The notes below the pieces were generated by a model. The model made no database searches. It was not told the origin of the DNA and saw nothing but the letters and a program-made list of their open reading frames with translations. Of a stretch of DNA of 64,000 nt, positions 16,815 to 25,892 are shown piece by piece. This DNA comes from Verrucomicrobiaceae bacterium (GTDB lineage: Bacteria > Verrucomicrobiota > Verrucomicrobiia > Opitutales > Intestinicryptomonadaceae). Each line of letters starts with the position of its first letter. Positions within the stretch are counted from its first letter, which is position 1. A program made the position numbers and the translations under genes. The stretch is taken from positions 1-64,000 of the forward strand of contig SUVO01000006.1 in assembly GCA_015061955.1 (NCBI GenBank), written 5' to 3'.

Positions 16815-17825
16815 ATGAAATTTACAGTCGGATATCAAGTAAACGATTCTTTAAAGAAGTCTATTTTAGCTAATAAAGAAAAAATAGCCGAAATATATTT
16901 TCCATGGGGTAATTTTACCAACGGACGTGGTGTAATAGAAAGCAAATATGTTCAGCGTCAAATGGAAGTAGATCTTGCCGAATATGCGTCGGAAGGTTTT
17001 GAAATGAATTTGCTTTTAAATGGCAATTGTTATGGTCGTTATGCGCAATCGCGTACATTCTTTATGTCGATTGGCGACAACGTTCAGGAGTTAATTGAAC
17101 GCTACAAGTTAGGCTCTGTAACAACTACATCGCCACTCATAGCAAAATTTTTAAAAACTAATTTCCACGATATTGAAGTTCGAGCTTCGGTAAATATGGA
17201 AGTTGGATCTGTCGAGGGAATGAAGTACATATCCCAATGGTTCGATAGCTTTTATTTGAAACGTGAGTACAACTACAACTACAAAATGTTAAAGACTGCA
17301 TACGACTGGTGTGTTGAAAATGGCAAGAAGCTATTCATTTTGGCAAATAGTGGTTGTTTGAACTTTTGTTCGGCTCATAATTTTCACGACAACCTCGTTG
17401 CTCATCAACATGAAATTGCTGAAATGGACAACGCCTACGAGTTTCATGGAGTGTGTCATGATTTTCTTTCTGTTGCTGAGAACAAGAAGCGTTTACTTCA
17501 TTACACGAATTTTATCCGTCCTGAAGATGTACATTTGTACGAAGGTTTGTGTCATGGTATGAAGCTTGCTACACGAACAAATCGCAATCCGGCAGTTGTT
17601 GTTGATGCTTATTGCAAGGGTAAGTTTAGTGCTAATGTTCTCGATTTAACAGAGCCAAGCCATGCGGCACATATGTATCCTACAGTAATTGAAAACAGTA
17701 AAATTGCTCCAGATTACGCAGAACATCGCTTACATTGTAAAAAGGAATGTTTGCAATGTGGTTTTTGCGATACTGTTCAAAAAAACGCATCGGTAGACTT
17801 AATTGACACCACTCATTTAACTTAG
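16815..17825 (+). CDS. Peptidase U32-like / UbiU-YegQ-like Cys-rich protein
   Basis: A 336-aa soluble protein. The N-terminal half has the look of a TIM-barrel U32 domain (EIYFPWGNF, NLLLNGNCYG, VRASVNMEVGSVEGMKY). The central NSGCLNFCSAHNFHDN and the C-terminal CKKECLQCGFC could be iron-sulfur or other metal ligands, as in UbiU/UbiV and TrhP-type U32 proteins. It diverges from three QueG-like Fe-S proteins and shares their control region, which hints at a joint pathway. Its reaction is unknown, and the U32 assignment rests on general pattern, not on a clear signature. Confidence 0.62.
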   Translation: MKFTVGYQVNDSLKKSILANKEKIAEIYFPWGNFTNGRGVIESKYVQRQMEVDLAEYASEGFEMNLLLNGNCYGRYAQSRTFFMSIGDNVQELIERYKLGSVTTTSPLIAKFLKTNFHDIEVRASVNMEVGSVEGMKYISQWFDSFYLKREYNYNYKMLKTAYDWCVENGKKLFILANSGCLNFCSAHNFHDNLVAHQHEIAEMDNAYEFHGVCHDFLSVAENKKRLLHYTNFIRPEDVHLYEGLCHGMKLATRTNRNPAVVVDAYCKGKFSANVLDLTEPSHAAHMYPTVIENSKIAPDYAEHRLHCKKECLQCGFCDTVQKNASVDLIDTTHLT

Positions 17826-17846
17826 TTTTTTAGTTGTGTTTTCACA

Positions 17847-17878
17847 CAAAAAAAGGGGCAAAAACTTGCCCCTTTTTT
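17847..17878. terminator. Bidirectional intrinsic terminator between the U32-like gene and proS
   Basis: GGGGCAA (17855-17861) pairs with 17866-17872 across an AAAC loop, flanked by A-run and T-run, serving two converging genes. Confidence 0.85.
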
Positions 17879-17891
17879 GTTTTGTTTAAAA

Positions 17892-19409
17892 TTAGTAAGA
17901 TTTTGCAAATACAGCTCTGTACTTTGCATCTTTACCAGTAAAGATACACTTTCCAGTTGGTTCGCCACCTTCAAGAGGTATACAACGTACTGTAACTTTG
18001 AGGTCTTTACGAAGCGTATCTTCAACTTCTTCCGAACCATCGTAATTTGCGATAGCAAAACCACCATGAATTTCTGGTTTTTTCGCATTTTGAGGTGTGA
18101 AGTATGCGTAAAAGTCTTCTTTTGATGAAATTTCAGTTGTATTTGCTTGTCGATATGCCAATGCTCGTGCAAGCAAGTTATCTTGAATTTCTTGAAGTAA
18201 TGATGGCAATGTTGCAATAAATTCTGTGCGTGGAACACCTTTCTTTTCATCGGTATCACGACGTGCTACAAATACAGAATCGTTTGCGATATCGCGTGGT
18301 CCAACTTCAACACGAACTGGCACGCCTTTCTTAATCCAGCTCCAAGTTTTTTCACCCCCACGCAAATCACGAGTATCGATTTGTACGCGAATTTCACGAT
18401 TTGCAAAATTGAGTGCCGAAATCTCTTTCTTGAGATTTTCGCAATACTGCATAATGCTTTCTTTTTCTGCGTCTTTATGGAGAACTGGTAAAATAACAAC
18501 GTGTAATGGTGCGAGTTTGGGAGGCAAAACTAAACCATTATCATCTGAGTGAGTCATAATCATACCACCAATTAATCGTGTTGATACACCCCAAGATGTA
18601 GTCCAAGCGTATTCTTCTTTGCCAGCTTCTGAAAGGTATTTAATATTACTTGCCTTTGCAAAGTTTTGCCCCAAGAAGTGCGATGTACCTGCCTGAAGTG
18701 CTTTACGATCTTGCATCATGGCTTCAATACAATATGTATCTACTGCTCCAGGGAATTTTTCGCCTTCTGTTTTTCTGCCACAAATTACTGGCATAGCCAT
18801 ATAATTAGTAGCAAAATCTTCGTAAACACGTAGCATTTTTTGTGTTTCTTCTTCGGCTTCTTCTCGAGTAGCGTGTGCTGTATGACCTTCTTGCCAGAGG
18901 AACTCAGCAGTACGCAAGAACAAACGTGTACGCATTTCCCAACGCACAACATTAGCCCACTGATTAACCAATATTGGTAAATCGCGATACGACTGTACCC
19001 AACGCGAGTACATTTCACCAATAATAGTTTCTGATGTTGGGCGAACAATTAGAGGTTCATCGAGTGGCGATGCTGGTACAAGCTTACCTTCTTCGTTTAA
19101 TTCTAAACGCGAGTGTGTAACTACTGCACATTCTTTTGCAAAGCCTTCCACGTGTTCGGCTTCTTTTTCAAGATAGCTAACTGGAATAAAAAGTGGAAAA
19201 TACGCATTTACGTGTCCAGTATCTTTAAACATTTTATCTAAAGAACCTTGTATATGCTCCCAAAGCGAGTACCCCCAAGGCTTAATAACCATGCAACCAC
19301 GAACTGGGCTATTTTCGGCTAAATCTGCAGCCTTAATTACTTGCTGATACCATTCTGGGTAATCTTGTTGTCTTGTTGGTTCTATTGCTGTACGTTTTTC
19401 TTTTGCCAT
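17892..19409 (-). CDS. proS: Prolyl-tRNA synthetase (archaeal/eukaryotic-type)
   Basis: 505 aa; charges tRNA-Pro. Class II motifs are present: motif 2 around RWEMRTRLFLRTAEFLWQEG and motif 3 around SWGVSTRLIGGMIM, plus a C-terminal domain ending in KSY. Length and the RTAEFLWQEGHTAHAT block are those of the short archaeal/eukaryotic-type ProRS, without the editing insertion of the E. coli type. It lies 79 nt downstream of the pseudouridine synthase gene and shares a terminator with the converging U32-like gene. Confidence 0.95.
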   Translation of the reverse strand: MAKEKRTAIEPTRQQDYPEWYQQVIKAADLAENSPVRGCMVIKPWGYSLWEHIQGSLDKMFKDTGHVNAYFPLFIPVSYLEKEAEHVEGFAKECAVVTHSRLELNEEGKLVPASPLDEPLIVRPTSETIIGEMYSRWVQSYRDLPILVNQWANVVRWEMRTRLFLRTAEFLWQEGHTAHATREEAEEETQKMLRVYEDFATNYMAMPVICGRKTEGEKFPGAVDTYCIEAMMQDRKALQAGTSHFLGQNFAKASNIKYLSEAGKEEYAWTTSWGVSTRLIGGMIMTHSDDNGLVLPPKLAPLHVVILPVLHKDAEKESIMQYCENLKKEISALNFANREIRVQIDTRDLRGGEKTWSWIKKGVPVRVEVGPRDIANDSVFVARRDTDEKKGVPRTEFIATLPSLLQEIQDNLLARALAYRQANTTEISSKEDFYAYFTPQNAKKPEIHGGFAIANYDGSEEVEDTLRKDLKVTVRCIPLEGGEPTGKCIFTGKDAKYRAVFAKSY

Positions 19410-19488
19410 TGTTTTTAAGTGTTTTTGTAAATGTTCTATATTTAGATTTTACATTCAAGCTTTTTTTTATTTTTAGAAAGCTATGTTT

Positions 19489-20292
19489 TTATACGGAATA
19501 TGAGATTTTTCGAGATTGTATGAAATCTATCATATCTTGTTTTAACGGAGCTCGGAAAATCATATTCGGAAATACTTTTGAAAAATCCATTTCGTAGGCA
19601 TGCAGAGCTTGACGACGCATTTGCAAGGTTTTTAGCATTTCATCGGTAACGCCTTTTTCAATAAAATCTAAATAAAAGTTTTCATCTTCACCGTAGATTT
19701 TATCGCCAACAACGTGATGATTCATCCATTGAGCATGTGCGCGTATCTGATGTTTTCTGCCAGTAATTATTTTTACTTCGGCAAGAGTAGCTGGGCGATA
19801 TTCATTATTTTGCGATAGTGCAATTGGTGCAAAAACTGTACACGCACTCTTTGCTGAAAGTTTACGAATTGCACAACATGTTTTTATTGCCACGTTTGAA
19901 TTTTTATCGTCGGATAGTGGTTGTGATATTGTAATTTCAGCGTTCAAATGTCCATCGAGAATTGCCAAATATTTTTTGCCGACAAGTGATTTGTCGTCCA
20001 TGGCTTTTTGAGCCATTGAAGCAGTTTGTTTGTTTTTTGCTAACACAACAACGCCACTTGTTTCTCTGTCGAGACGATTTACCAAGTGCAGAATATCGGC
20101 TTTTAGATATTCGCGAGCTGCACCTACTAAGCTTGAGTAAGGGCCATTTTTAGATGGATGGCATACTAACCAACCAGGTTTGTTTAATACCAAAAAATTT
20201 TCATCTTCGTGTATAATCCATGATGGAAATTCATCTGGATTTACCAAGCCAGCTTTTTCGCCAAATAATTCAGGATTTACATATTCACTCAT
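19489..20292 (-). CDS. RluA-family pseudouridine synthase
   Basis: A 267-aa RNA-modifying enzyme. It carries the catalytic motif HLVNRLDRETSGVVVLAKN (Asp in RLD) and the second motif GRKHQIRAHAQWMNH...GDKIYG. An S4 domain is not evident. The start overlaps the end of the menaquinone methyltransferase gene by 4 nt, so translation is probably coupled. The target uridine (rRNA or tRNA) cannot be assigned. Confidence 0.9.
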   Translation of the reverse strand: MSEYVNPELFGEKAGLVNPDEFPSWIIHEDENFLVLNKPGWLVCHPSKNGPYSSLVGAAREYLKADILHLVNRLDRETSGVVVLAKNKQTASMAQKAMDDKSLVGKKYLAILDGHLNAEITISQPLSDDKNSNVAIKTCCAIRKLSAKSACTVFAPIALSQNNEYRPATLAEVKIITGRKHQIRAHAQWMNHHVVGDKIYGEDENFYLDFIEKGVTDEMLKTLQMRRQALHAYEMDFSKVFPNMIFRAPLKQDMIDFIQSRKISYSV

Positions 20293-21008
20293 TTTTTAAC
20301 TCCCGTAGTTATTGCTACAAGTCCGAATGCAAGTTTGTGTGTTTTTACATTATCAAAACCTGCATCTGCAAACATTTTTTCGACTTCTTTTGGATATGGA
20401 TATGCCATTGTTGTGTTTGCCAAATACTGATAACTTTTTTTGTCTCCACCAAAAATAGTAGCTATAATTGGAACTATTGTGCACATGAAGATTTTTTGAG
20501 CCCATTCCATAAAGGCATTTGCTCTTGAAACTTCAAGTATTGCTAATTGTCCATTGTTTTTTAAAATACGGGCAATTTCAGTCAGACACTCTTGTCGATT
20601 TTGAAAATTTCTGAAACCAAACGATATTGTTGCAACATCGAAATCTTCGTTTTCAAACGGCATCTTTTTGCAGTCGGCTTGCTGAAAGGTTATGCGATTT
20701 TCCAATTTTGCTAAAACAGCTTTTTGTTTTGCAATAGCGAGCATTTCTGGACAAAAATCCGATGCTACTATATTTGCATTTTTATCGGCTTTTGCTAATT
20801 CTAAACATACATCGCCACTGCCACAGGCTAAATCTATAATTTTTTTAGGTGCTTTAGATTTTTTTGCCAGAGCAAGTTTTACTAATTTTTTTCGCCAAAG
20901 AATATCTAAACCGAAACACATTGCTCGGTTTATTTTGTCGTAATTTTGTGAAACCTCCGAAAACATATTTTTCACATCTTCTGGGTCTCGTTGTTGGAAG
21001 TCGGGCAT
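20289..21008 (-). CDS. ubiE: Demethylmenaquinone methyltransferase (UbiE/MenG)
   Basis: 239 aa; last step of menaquinone synthesis. The UbiE N-terminus YDKINRAMCFGLDILWRKKL, the SAM loop DLACGSGDVCLELAK, and the family signature ISFGFRNFQNRQECLTEI are all present. Menaquinone is the expected partner of the SdhCAB complex in this window. It follows the ClpX-like gene after a single base and overlaps the next gene. Confidence 0.93.
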   Translation of the reverse strand: MPDFQQRDPEDVKNMFSEVSQNYDKINRAMCFGLDILWRKKLVKLALAKKSKAPKKIIDLACGSGDVCLELAKADKNANIVASDFCPEMLAIAKQKAVLAKLENRITFQQADCKKMPFENEDFDVATISFGFRNFQNRQECLTEIARILKNNGQLAILEVSRANAFMEWAQKIFMCTIVPIIATIFGGDKKSYQYLANTTMAYPYPKEVEKMFADAGFDNVKTHKLAFGLVAITTGVKK

Positions 21009-21009
21009 A

Positions 21010-22593
21010 TTATTTTTTGTTGAAAGATTTTACAACTAATTCCGACAAAAATTTATCGGGATTTTCTACTGCATCTTTTGTAAGAACCCATTTAGTATCG
21101 GAGCTATTGCGTGCAACAATGGCAAGTCCGTGTTCGTAGTCTTTAAATAATTCTGTGCAAATTGCAGTTATGCTTTTGTCGGCTTGAATTGCCATTTCAA
21201 CAAGTGCATTTTGTGCAGATGTGTCGAATTCAATTTCAAAGCCTGATGTTTTTGAAAAAGTTTTAGCGAACTTTTGTAAATCGGAAATTAACGAATCGCG
21301 AACTAAATCAGAATTTTCAAATAACAACTTTGTTAGGCGTTCTTTGGGATTTGAAACAGTATCGGTATCGAGCTCAAAATGGCGAATTCCCGATGATGGT
21401 AATTCAAATTTGAAGTCGCGCAAAGTACGTTCAAGAACTGTCATCAAACCACGTGCCCCTGTTTTTTCTTTGATTGCAAGCTGTGCGATTTTTTCGATTG
21501 CTTCGGGAGTGATTGAAAAATCTATATCGTAGCCAGAAAAATCTTCTTTGTATTGCTTTAAAATAGAGCCTTCTGAAGACGTTAGAATGTTTGATAAATC
21601 TGGTGCAGTTAGGGCTTCGCAAGCCACTCTAACTGGTAAACGACCTATAAATTCAGCTTCAAAGCCGTATTTAATAAAGTCGTCGGTTTCGGCATATTTC
21701 AAGTATTCTGAAGGTTCTAATTCTTTTTCGCTTGATGGTGCTAATGAGAACCCAATTCTGTTTTTATCCATACGGCGTGCAATGTTTTCGCCGAGTTTGT
21801 CGAATGCACCACTAACTATAAATAAAATGTGGCGTGTGTTTATTGTACGTTTTTGTTTTTTGTTTGACATCGCCATACGCATTTGTCCCATCATATCTTG
21901 TGGGGCAACGGTATTTACGTTCGATTCTTCCATTAGCTTGAGTAGATTTATCTGAACGCCACGTCCCGACACATCTTTACCACCTGGGTTGCTTTTGCCT
22001 GCAATTTTATCGATTTCATCAATATAAACAATCCCGTATTGAGCTGCATCGACATCACCTTTGGCAGCTTTAACGAGGTCTCTGATTATATCTTCAACAT
22101 CGCTACCAACGTATCCAGTTTCTGAGAATTTTGTTGCATCGGCTTTAACAAATGGAACGCCGATTAACTTTGCAGCTGTACGCATAAGATAAGTTTTGCC
22201 AACACCTGTCGGTCCTAAAATTATAATGTTTTGTTTTGCGTATTCAGCATCGGGTGAAGTTTTGTTTTGTAGGCAACGACGCACATGGTTGTAGTGGTCG
22301 CAAATAGCAACAGAAAGCACTTTTTTTGCTTCGTCTTGCTTTATTACAAAGCGATTTAGATAGTCGCGAATTTCGCGAGGTTTCATTGAAAAGTTTTTTA
22401 TTTTTTCAAGAATATCGTTTGTTTCAATTTCTTCTTCAAATTCTTCTTGAGGAGGTTCGGGCATGAAATTTGGAGCAAATTCAAACTTTACGTTTTTGTC
22501 GCCCATTAAGTTTTCAAGTTGCTTGCGAAGTTGTTCAATAGGGTTTTCTTTTTCAGAAGATGGTTTGTTTTCTTTGTCTTTTTTGTCGTCCAT
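21010..22593 (-). CDS. ClpX-like AAA+ unfoldase lacking the zinc-binding domain
   Basis: 527 aa from the chosen ATG; a longer upstream frame lacks family similarity. Walker A GPTGVGKT, the pore loop GYVG (in [14 protein letters not shown]), Walker [12 protein letters not shown] and sensor-type AEFIGRLPV are all ClpX-like. IGF is kept in NRIGFSLA, the position of the loop that docks on ClpP. The N-terminal C4 zinc domain is absent and replaced by a charged low-complexity segment ([24 protein letters not shown]). About 100 residues are added at the C-terminus, ending in VVKSFNKK. It is first in an operon with ubiE and the pseudouridine synthase. Probably a second, specialised Clp ATPase. Confidence 0.85.
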   Translation of the reverse strand: MDDKKDKENKPSSEKENPIEQLRKQLENLMGDKNVKFEFAPNFMPEPPQEEFEEEIETNDILEKIKNFSMKPREIRDYLNRFVIKQDEAKKVLSVAICDHYNHVRRCLQNKTSPDAEYAKQNIIILGPTGVGKTYLMRTAAKLIGVPFVKADATKFSETGYVGSDVEDIIRDLVKAAKGDVDAAQYGIVYIDEIDKIAGKSNPGGKDVSGRGVQINLLKLMEESNVNTVAPQDMMGQMRMAMSNKKQKRTINTRHILFIVSGAFDKLGENIARRMDKNRIGFSLAPSSEKELEPSEYLKYAETDDFIKYGFEAEFIGRLPVRVACEALTAPDLSNILTSSEGSILKQYKEDFSGYDIDFSITPEAIEKIAQLAIKEKTGARGLMTVLERTLRDFKFELPSSGIRHFELDTDTVSNPKERLTKLLFENSDLVRDSLISDLQKFAKTFSKTSGFEIEFDTSAQNALVEMAIQADKSITAICTELFKDYEHGLAIVARNSSDTKWVLTKDAVENPDKFLSELVVKSFNKK

Positions 22594-22696
22594 TTTTCTT
22601 AATAAAATAGTTATGTATTTTTCCCAATCATATATAGTATATTTGTAAAATATTGCAATAATATTGCTAAGTGTTGTTTTTATTTCAATATTTTTG

Positions 22697-22723
22697 TTGA
22701 CTTTAAATTTATTAAGATAAAAT
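22697..22723 (+). promoter_or_regulatory. Candidate promoter of the HU/IHF-hisS unit
   Basis: TTGACT (22697-22702) and TAAAAT (22718-22723) lie 15 nt apart, a short spacing; TTGTTG starting three bases earlier would give 18. The leader would be about 90 nt. Confidence 0.35.
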
Positions 22724-22818
22724 AGAAACTTCAATACTCATAGAAAAAATAAGGTTTACGGGGAATACATATTCTTACTTTGAGTACAATTTTTAACTTT
22801 AAACATTGGAGATTTATT

Positions 22819-23172
22819 ATGCAAAACTTAACAAAAAGAGAAATAATTCAAAAAATCTATAACGATAAGGACGAATGCCGTAAGGGTTCGATTCTTCAGA
22901 ACGACGTTAAGGATATCGTTCAGCGTACGCTCGATATCATGACAGAGTCTTTGGCAGAAGGCAGAAACATTGAATTGCGCAAATTTGGTGTGTTAGAAGT
23001 TCAAGTTCGCAAACCACGTGTAGGTCGTAATCCAACACAGCCAGAACAAGACGTTGTTATTCCAAAACGTGCTATTGTAAAGTTCAAGGCTGGTAAAGAA
23101 TTGAAAGCTGCTTTGAAAAACCTCAATTTGAGCGTTGTTGAAGAAAGCAAAGCTTCGCGTGCTAGAAAATAA
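22819..23172 (+). CDS. HU/IHF-family DNA-binding protein
   Basis: 117 aa from the ATG preceded by GGAG; a longer frame is ignored. It has the HU fold: N-terminal helices (LTKREIIQKIYND), then IELRKFGVLEVQVRKPRVGR, NPTQPEQDVVIPKRAIVKFK with the DNA-intercalating arm, and a Lys/Arg-rich tail (ESKASRARK). The RxGRNP arm motif is typical of both HU and IHF. It lies 22 nt ahead of hisS, an unusual pairing that may simply be co-transcription. Confidence 0.93.
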   Translation: MQNLTKREIIQKIYNDKDECRKGSILQNDVKDIVQRTLDIMTESLAEGRNIELRKFGVLEVQVRKPRVGRNPTQPEQDVVIPKRAIVKFKAGKELKAALKNLNLSVVEESKASRARK

Positions 23173-23194
23173 GTAAAAAATAAGGTGGTAAAAA

Positions 23195-24505
23195 ATGGCA
23201 AACTTCAAGACACTACCTGGCTTTAGGGAATTTTATCCTGAAGATTACGCTAAGAAGAGTTATTTGTTTTCTTGTTGGCGTGGGGTGGCAAGGTCTTTTG
23301 GTTTTCAAGAATTTGAGCCACCAGTTCTCGAGCAATTAGATTTGTTTACCGAAAAAAGTGGTGAAGAAATAAAATCGCAGTTGTTCGAGTTTGTAGATAA
23401 GGGCGAAAGGGCAGTGTCGCTTCGCCCTGAAATGACGCCATCGCTCGCAAGAATGGTTGGTGCTAAGGCTGCAGGTATTCGTCGTCCAGTAAAGTGGTTT
23501 GCCATAGGTGAAAACTATCGTTACGAACGTCAGCAAAAAGGCAGATTGCGTGCGTTTTATCAGTTTAATGCCGATATTTTGGGCGAAGCATCACTAAATG
23601 CTGATGCTGAAATTATCGCACTTTTGATAGAATCGTTACGAGTTTTTGGTTTAGATGAAAATCAATTCAAGCTTCGCTTGGGCGATAGAAATTTGTGGGT
23701 GCTTTTCTTGCAAAATTCTGGAGTTGAAGATGAACGCTTGATTGCTGTTCTTTCGGTTATTGACAAGCTTGAAAAAGTATCTCCCGAAGCGTTGTTAGAT
23801 ATGATGAAGACAGCTTTGGAAGGCTCGAAAGCTAATGCCGAAAAGCTCATCGAAAATATCCGTCAGTTAGTTGCATTGCGTAGTGTTGATGCTCTTGAAG
23901 AATTTTTCAATTCTATTGGGGTGCAGTCGGAAAATATCGCTTTGCGTTTGAAAGATTGGCGTGATTTGTTGGCGTTGCTTGATAGTATGGACGTTGCAAA
24001 GTTCGTATCTGTAGATATGGGCATTGTTCGTGGTTTGGCATATTATACAGGTTTTGTGTTTGAGGCTTTTCAAACTGTTGGAACAGGTCGTGCTTTAGCT
24101 GGTGGTGGTAGATACGATAATTTGGTTGCTAAACTTGGTTATCAAGATATGCCAGCAGTTGGCTTTGGTATGGGCGATGTTACTGTAAGCGATTTGCTCG
24201 AGCTTGTTGGTTTGGAAAAATCCGACGATTTTTCGCCACAGGTATATGTGATAATTGGATCTGAAAATGTTCGTAAGAATGCGTTGTCGGTAGTTCGTAT
24301 TTTGCGTTCGGCTGGCATTCGTACCGATTATCCGTTTAAGAGTGCAGGTTTTGGTAAACAGTTTAAACAAGCCGATGCTCTTGGTGCAAAATATGCTGTC
24401 ATTGTTGGCGAAGATGAAGTTGCAAAAGGTGTAGTTAAAATTAAAAATCTTAAAACTGCCGAAGAACGCGAAGTTGCAATTTCTGAAATTGTTTCGGCTA
24501 TATAA
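23195..24505 (+). CDS. hisS: Histidyl-tRNA synthetase
   Basis: 436 aa; charges tRNA-His. Class II motif 2 (FAIGENYRYERQQKGRLRAFYQFN) and the histidine-specific GIVRGLAYYTGFVFE are intact, as are LAGGGRYD and a C-terminal anticodon-binding domain (VYVIIGSENVRKNA onwards). The full catalytic signature argues against the HisZ paralogue. AAGGTGG precedes the ATG. Two terminators follow. Confidence 0.94.
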   Translation: MANFKTLPGFREFYPEDYAKKSYLFSCWRGVARSFGFQEFEPPVLEQLDLFTEKSGEEIKSQLFEFVDKGERAVSLRPEMTPSLARMVGAKAAGIRRPVKWFAIGENYRYERQQKGRLRAFYQFNADILGEASLNADAEIIALLIESLRVFGLDENQFKLRLGDRNLWVLFLQNSGVEDERLIAVLSVIDKLEKVSPEALLDMMKTALEGSKANAEKLIENIRQLVALRSVDALEEFFNSIGVQSENIALRLKDWRDLLALLDSMDVAKFVSVDMGIVRGLAYYTGFVFEAFQTVGTGRALAGGGRYDNLVAKLGYQDMPAVGFGMGDVTVSDLLELVGLEKSDDFSPQVYVIIGSENVRKNALSVVRILRSAGIRTDYPFKSAGFGKQFKQADALGAKYAVIVGEDEVAKGVVKIKNLKTAEEREVAISEIVSAI

Positions 24506-24517
24506 AAAATTTTAAAG

Positions 24518-24538
24518 AACGAGCTATCTCGTTTTTTT
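24518..24538 (+). terminator. Intrinsic terminator 1 after hisS
   Basis: AACGAG (24518-24523) pairs with CTCGTT (24528-24533), followed by a T-run. Confidence 0.7.
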
Positions 24539-24554
24539 GAAAAATATTTTTTTT

Positions 24555-24589
24555 AGAAGTTCGTTGTTTTTCGCGAACTTCTTTTTTTT
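24555..24589 (+). terminator. Intrinsic terminator 2 after hisS
   Basis: AGAAGTTCG (24555-24563) pairs with CGAACTTCT (24574-24582) across 10 nt, then eight T residues. Confidence 0.8.
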
Positions 24590-24617
24590 GCGATGTAGAT
24601 TTCTATTCTTTTTATAG

Positions 24618-24638
24618 GTTGACAAGCTGTTTGTCAAC
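24618..24638. promoter_or_regulatory. Operator-like inverted repeat upstream of the GH43 gene
   Basis: GTTGACAA (24618-24625) and TTGTCAAC (24631-24638) form a perfect 8-bp inverted repeat with a 5-nt spacer. It covers the -35 of the adjacent promoter, the expected place for a repressor site. Confidence 0.5.
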
Positions 24639-24659
24639 TTATAGCTTGTTGTTTATATT
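24631..24659 (+). promoter_or_regulatory. Sigma-70-type promoter of the GH43 gene
   Basis: TTGTCA (24631-24636), 17-nt spacer, TATATT (24654-24659). Start predicted near 24666, 40 nt before the ATG. A second TTGACA at 24619-24624 has no good -10 partner. Confidence 0.55.
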
Positions 24660-24704
24660 GAGTTGGTAATTTAAGATTACATGTAGATTTTTAATAAATA
24701 CAAA

Positions 24705-25760
24705 ATGAAAAATATGAAACGTAAAATATTATTTGGTGCTTTTACACTTTTTGCATCGTTCCTTTCAGCTGAAATTCTAATTCCCGATCCCACTATATTT
24801 GTTGATAATGGTAAGTATTATTTAACTGGTACGCATGGTGGAATAAAATCGCCTGTTGGGGAAAGTCAAAAAATTTTTCCATTGTTGATTTCTAAAAATT
24901 GTGTCGATTGGCAAAAGTACGATTCCAATGGGAAAATGATGGGTATGTTTAAAAAAGGCGATGTGCCTGCAAGCCCTAATTTTTGGGCTCCTCAAATTTT
25001 TAAATATAAAGGTAAATATTATTACGCCTATACATCTAATACTCGCAAAGATGGCAAATTTAGTGGATTGCGTGTTTTTATTGCAAGCTCAGATAAAATT
25101 GAAGATGGCTTTAAAAATCCGTTTGTAGTTGAAAGTCCGACTCCAGAAATTGATCCATTTGTATTTATTGATGATGATGAAACACCATATATTTGTTTGG
25201 TACATTGGGCTGATGGTGGTGGCATATGGGTACAACAACTTTCGCCTGACTTAAAAAAACGAGTTGGTAAATTAGTGAGCATTGCTCGCAGAACAGAAGA
25301 TTGGGAGTTCGCTCCATTGTCGCAAGAGTTCATTGCTTTGAATGAGGTTAAGAAAAAACAAAATAAATCGCAATGGAGTATGTACAATCATAGTAAAGGC
25401 ACAATCGAAGGACCAACTATCGTAAAGCGACACGGTAAATATGTTTTGTTTTATTCAACAAACGATTTTCGCAGTCCAGATTATCGCGTTGGTGTTGCTG
25501 TTGCTGATAATATATTTGGACCTTATAAAAAACTTCAGAATGCTCCAGTTATAGCTCGCGAGAACACAGGTTTAAATGGTTCAGGACACGGTGATGTTTT
25601 CTTTAATGAAAAAGGCGAAATGTGGTATGTTTTTCATGCACATCACTCAAATATACAAATATCACCTCGCCGAGCTGCTGTTGTAAAACTCATCGAAACT
25701 GTTGGCAAAGATGGTTATCCACGTTATAAAATAGATTACAAAACAATGCGCTTATTGTAA
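24705..25760 (+). CDS. Secreted glycoside hydrolase, family 43-like
   Basis: 351 aa with a signal peptide (RKILFGAFTLFASFLSA). The five-bladed propeller GH43 pattern is visible: catalytic base Asp in IPDPTIFVDNGKYYLTGTH, a second Asp in EIDPFVFIDDDE, and the acid Glu in GTIEGPTIVKRHGKYVLFYS. GH43 enzymes mostly cleave arabinose or xylose side chains from plant polysaccharides. It stands behind its own promoter and inverted-repeat operator and ahead of a sugar-isomerase/oxidoreductase set, which suggests plant or host glycan use. The specificity is unknown. Confidence 0.88.
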   Translation: MKNMKRKILFGAFTLFASFLSAEILIPDPTIFVDNGKYYLTGTHGGIKSPVGESQKIFPLLISKNCVDWQKYDSNGKMMGMFKKGDVPASPNFWAPQIFKYKGKYYYAYTSNTRKDGKFSGLRVFIASSDKIEDGFKNPFVVESPTPEIDPFVFIDDDETPYICLVHWADGGGIWVQQLSPDLKKRVGKLVSIARRTEDWEFAPLSQEFIALNEVKKKQNKSQWSMYNHSKGTIEGPTIVKRHGKYVLFYSTNDFRSPDYRVGVAVADNIFGPYKKLQNAPVIARENTGLNGSGHGDVFFNEKGEMWYVFHAHHSNIQISPRRAAVVKLIETVGKDGYPRYKIDYKTMRLL

Positions 25761-25892
25761 AACGCATTGTAATTGTATTAGAAAAAGCTTGAAATTGAAT
25801 ATGGTTTCGTAGTAGAACACTACTGAACAAACATTCATTTGTTAAATCTTTAACATAAAAAATACAAAAAATTAAAAGAAGGGACATAAAAA

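Noticed and set aside
23195-24505. HisZ (regulatory paralogue) instead of HisS
   Set aside because: Motif 2, the histidine-specific loop and the anticodon-binding domain are all present.
25758-25766. TAAAACG at the GH43 stop codon as another element of the repeat family
   Set aside because: Only the first seven bases fit; there is no cruciform, terminator or closing repeat.
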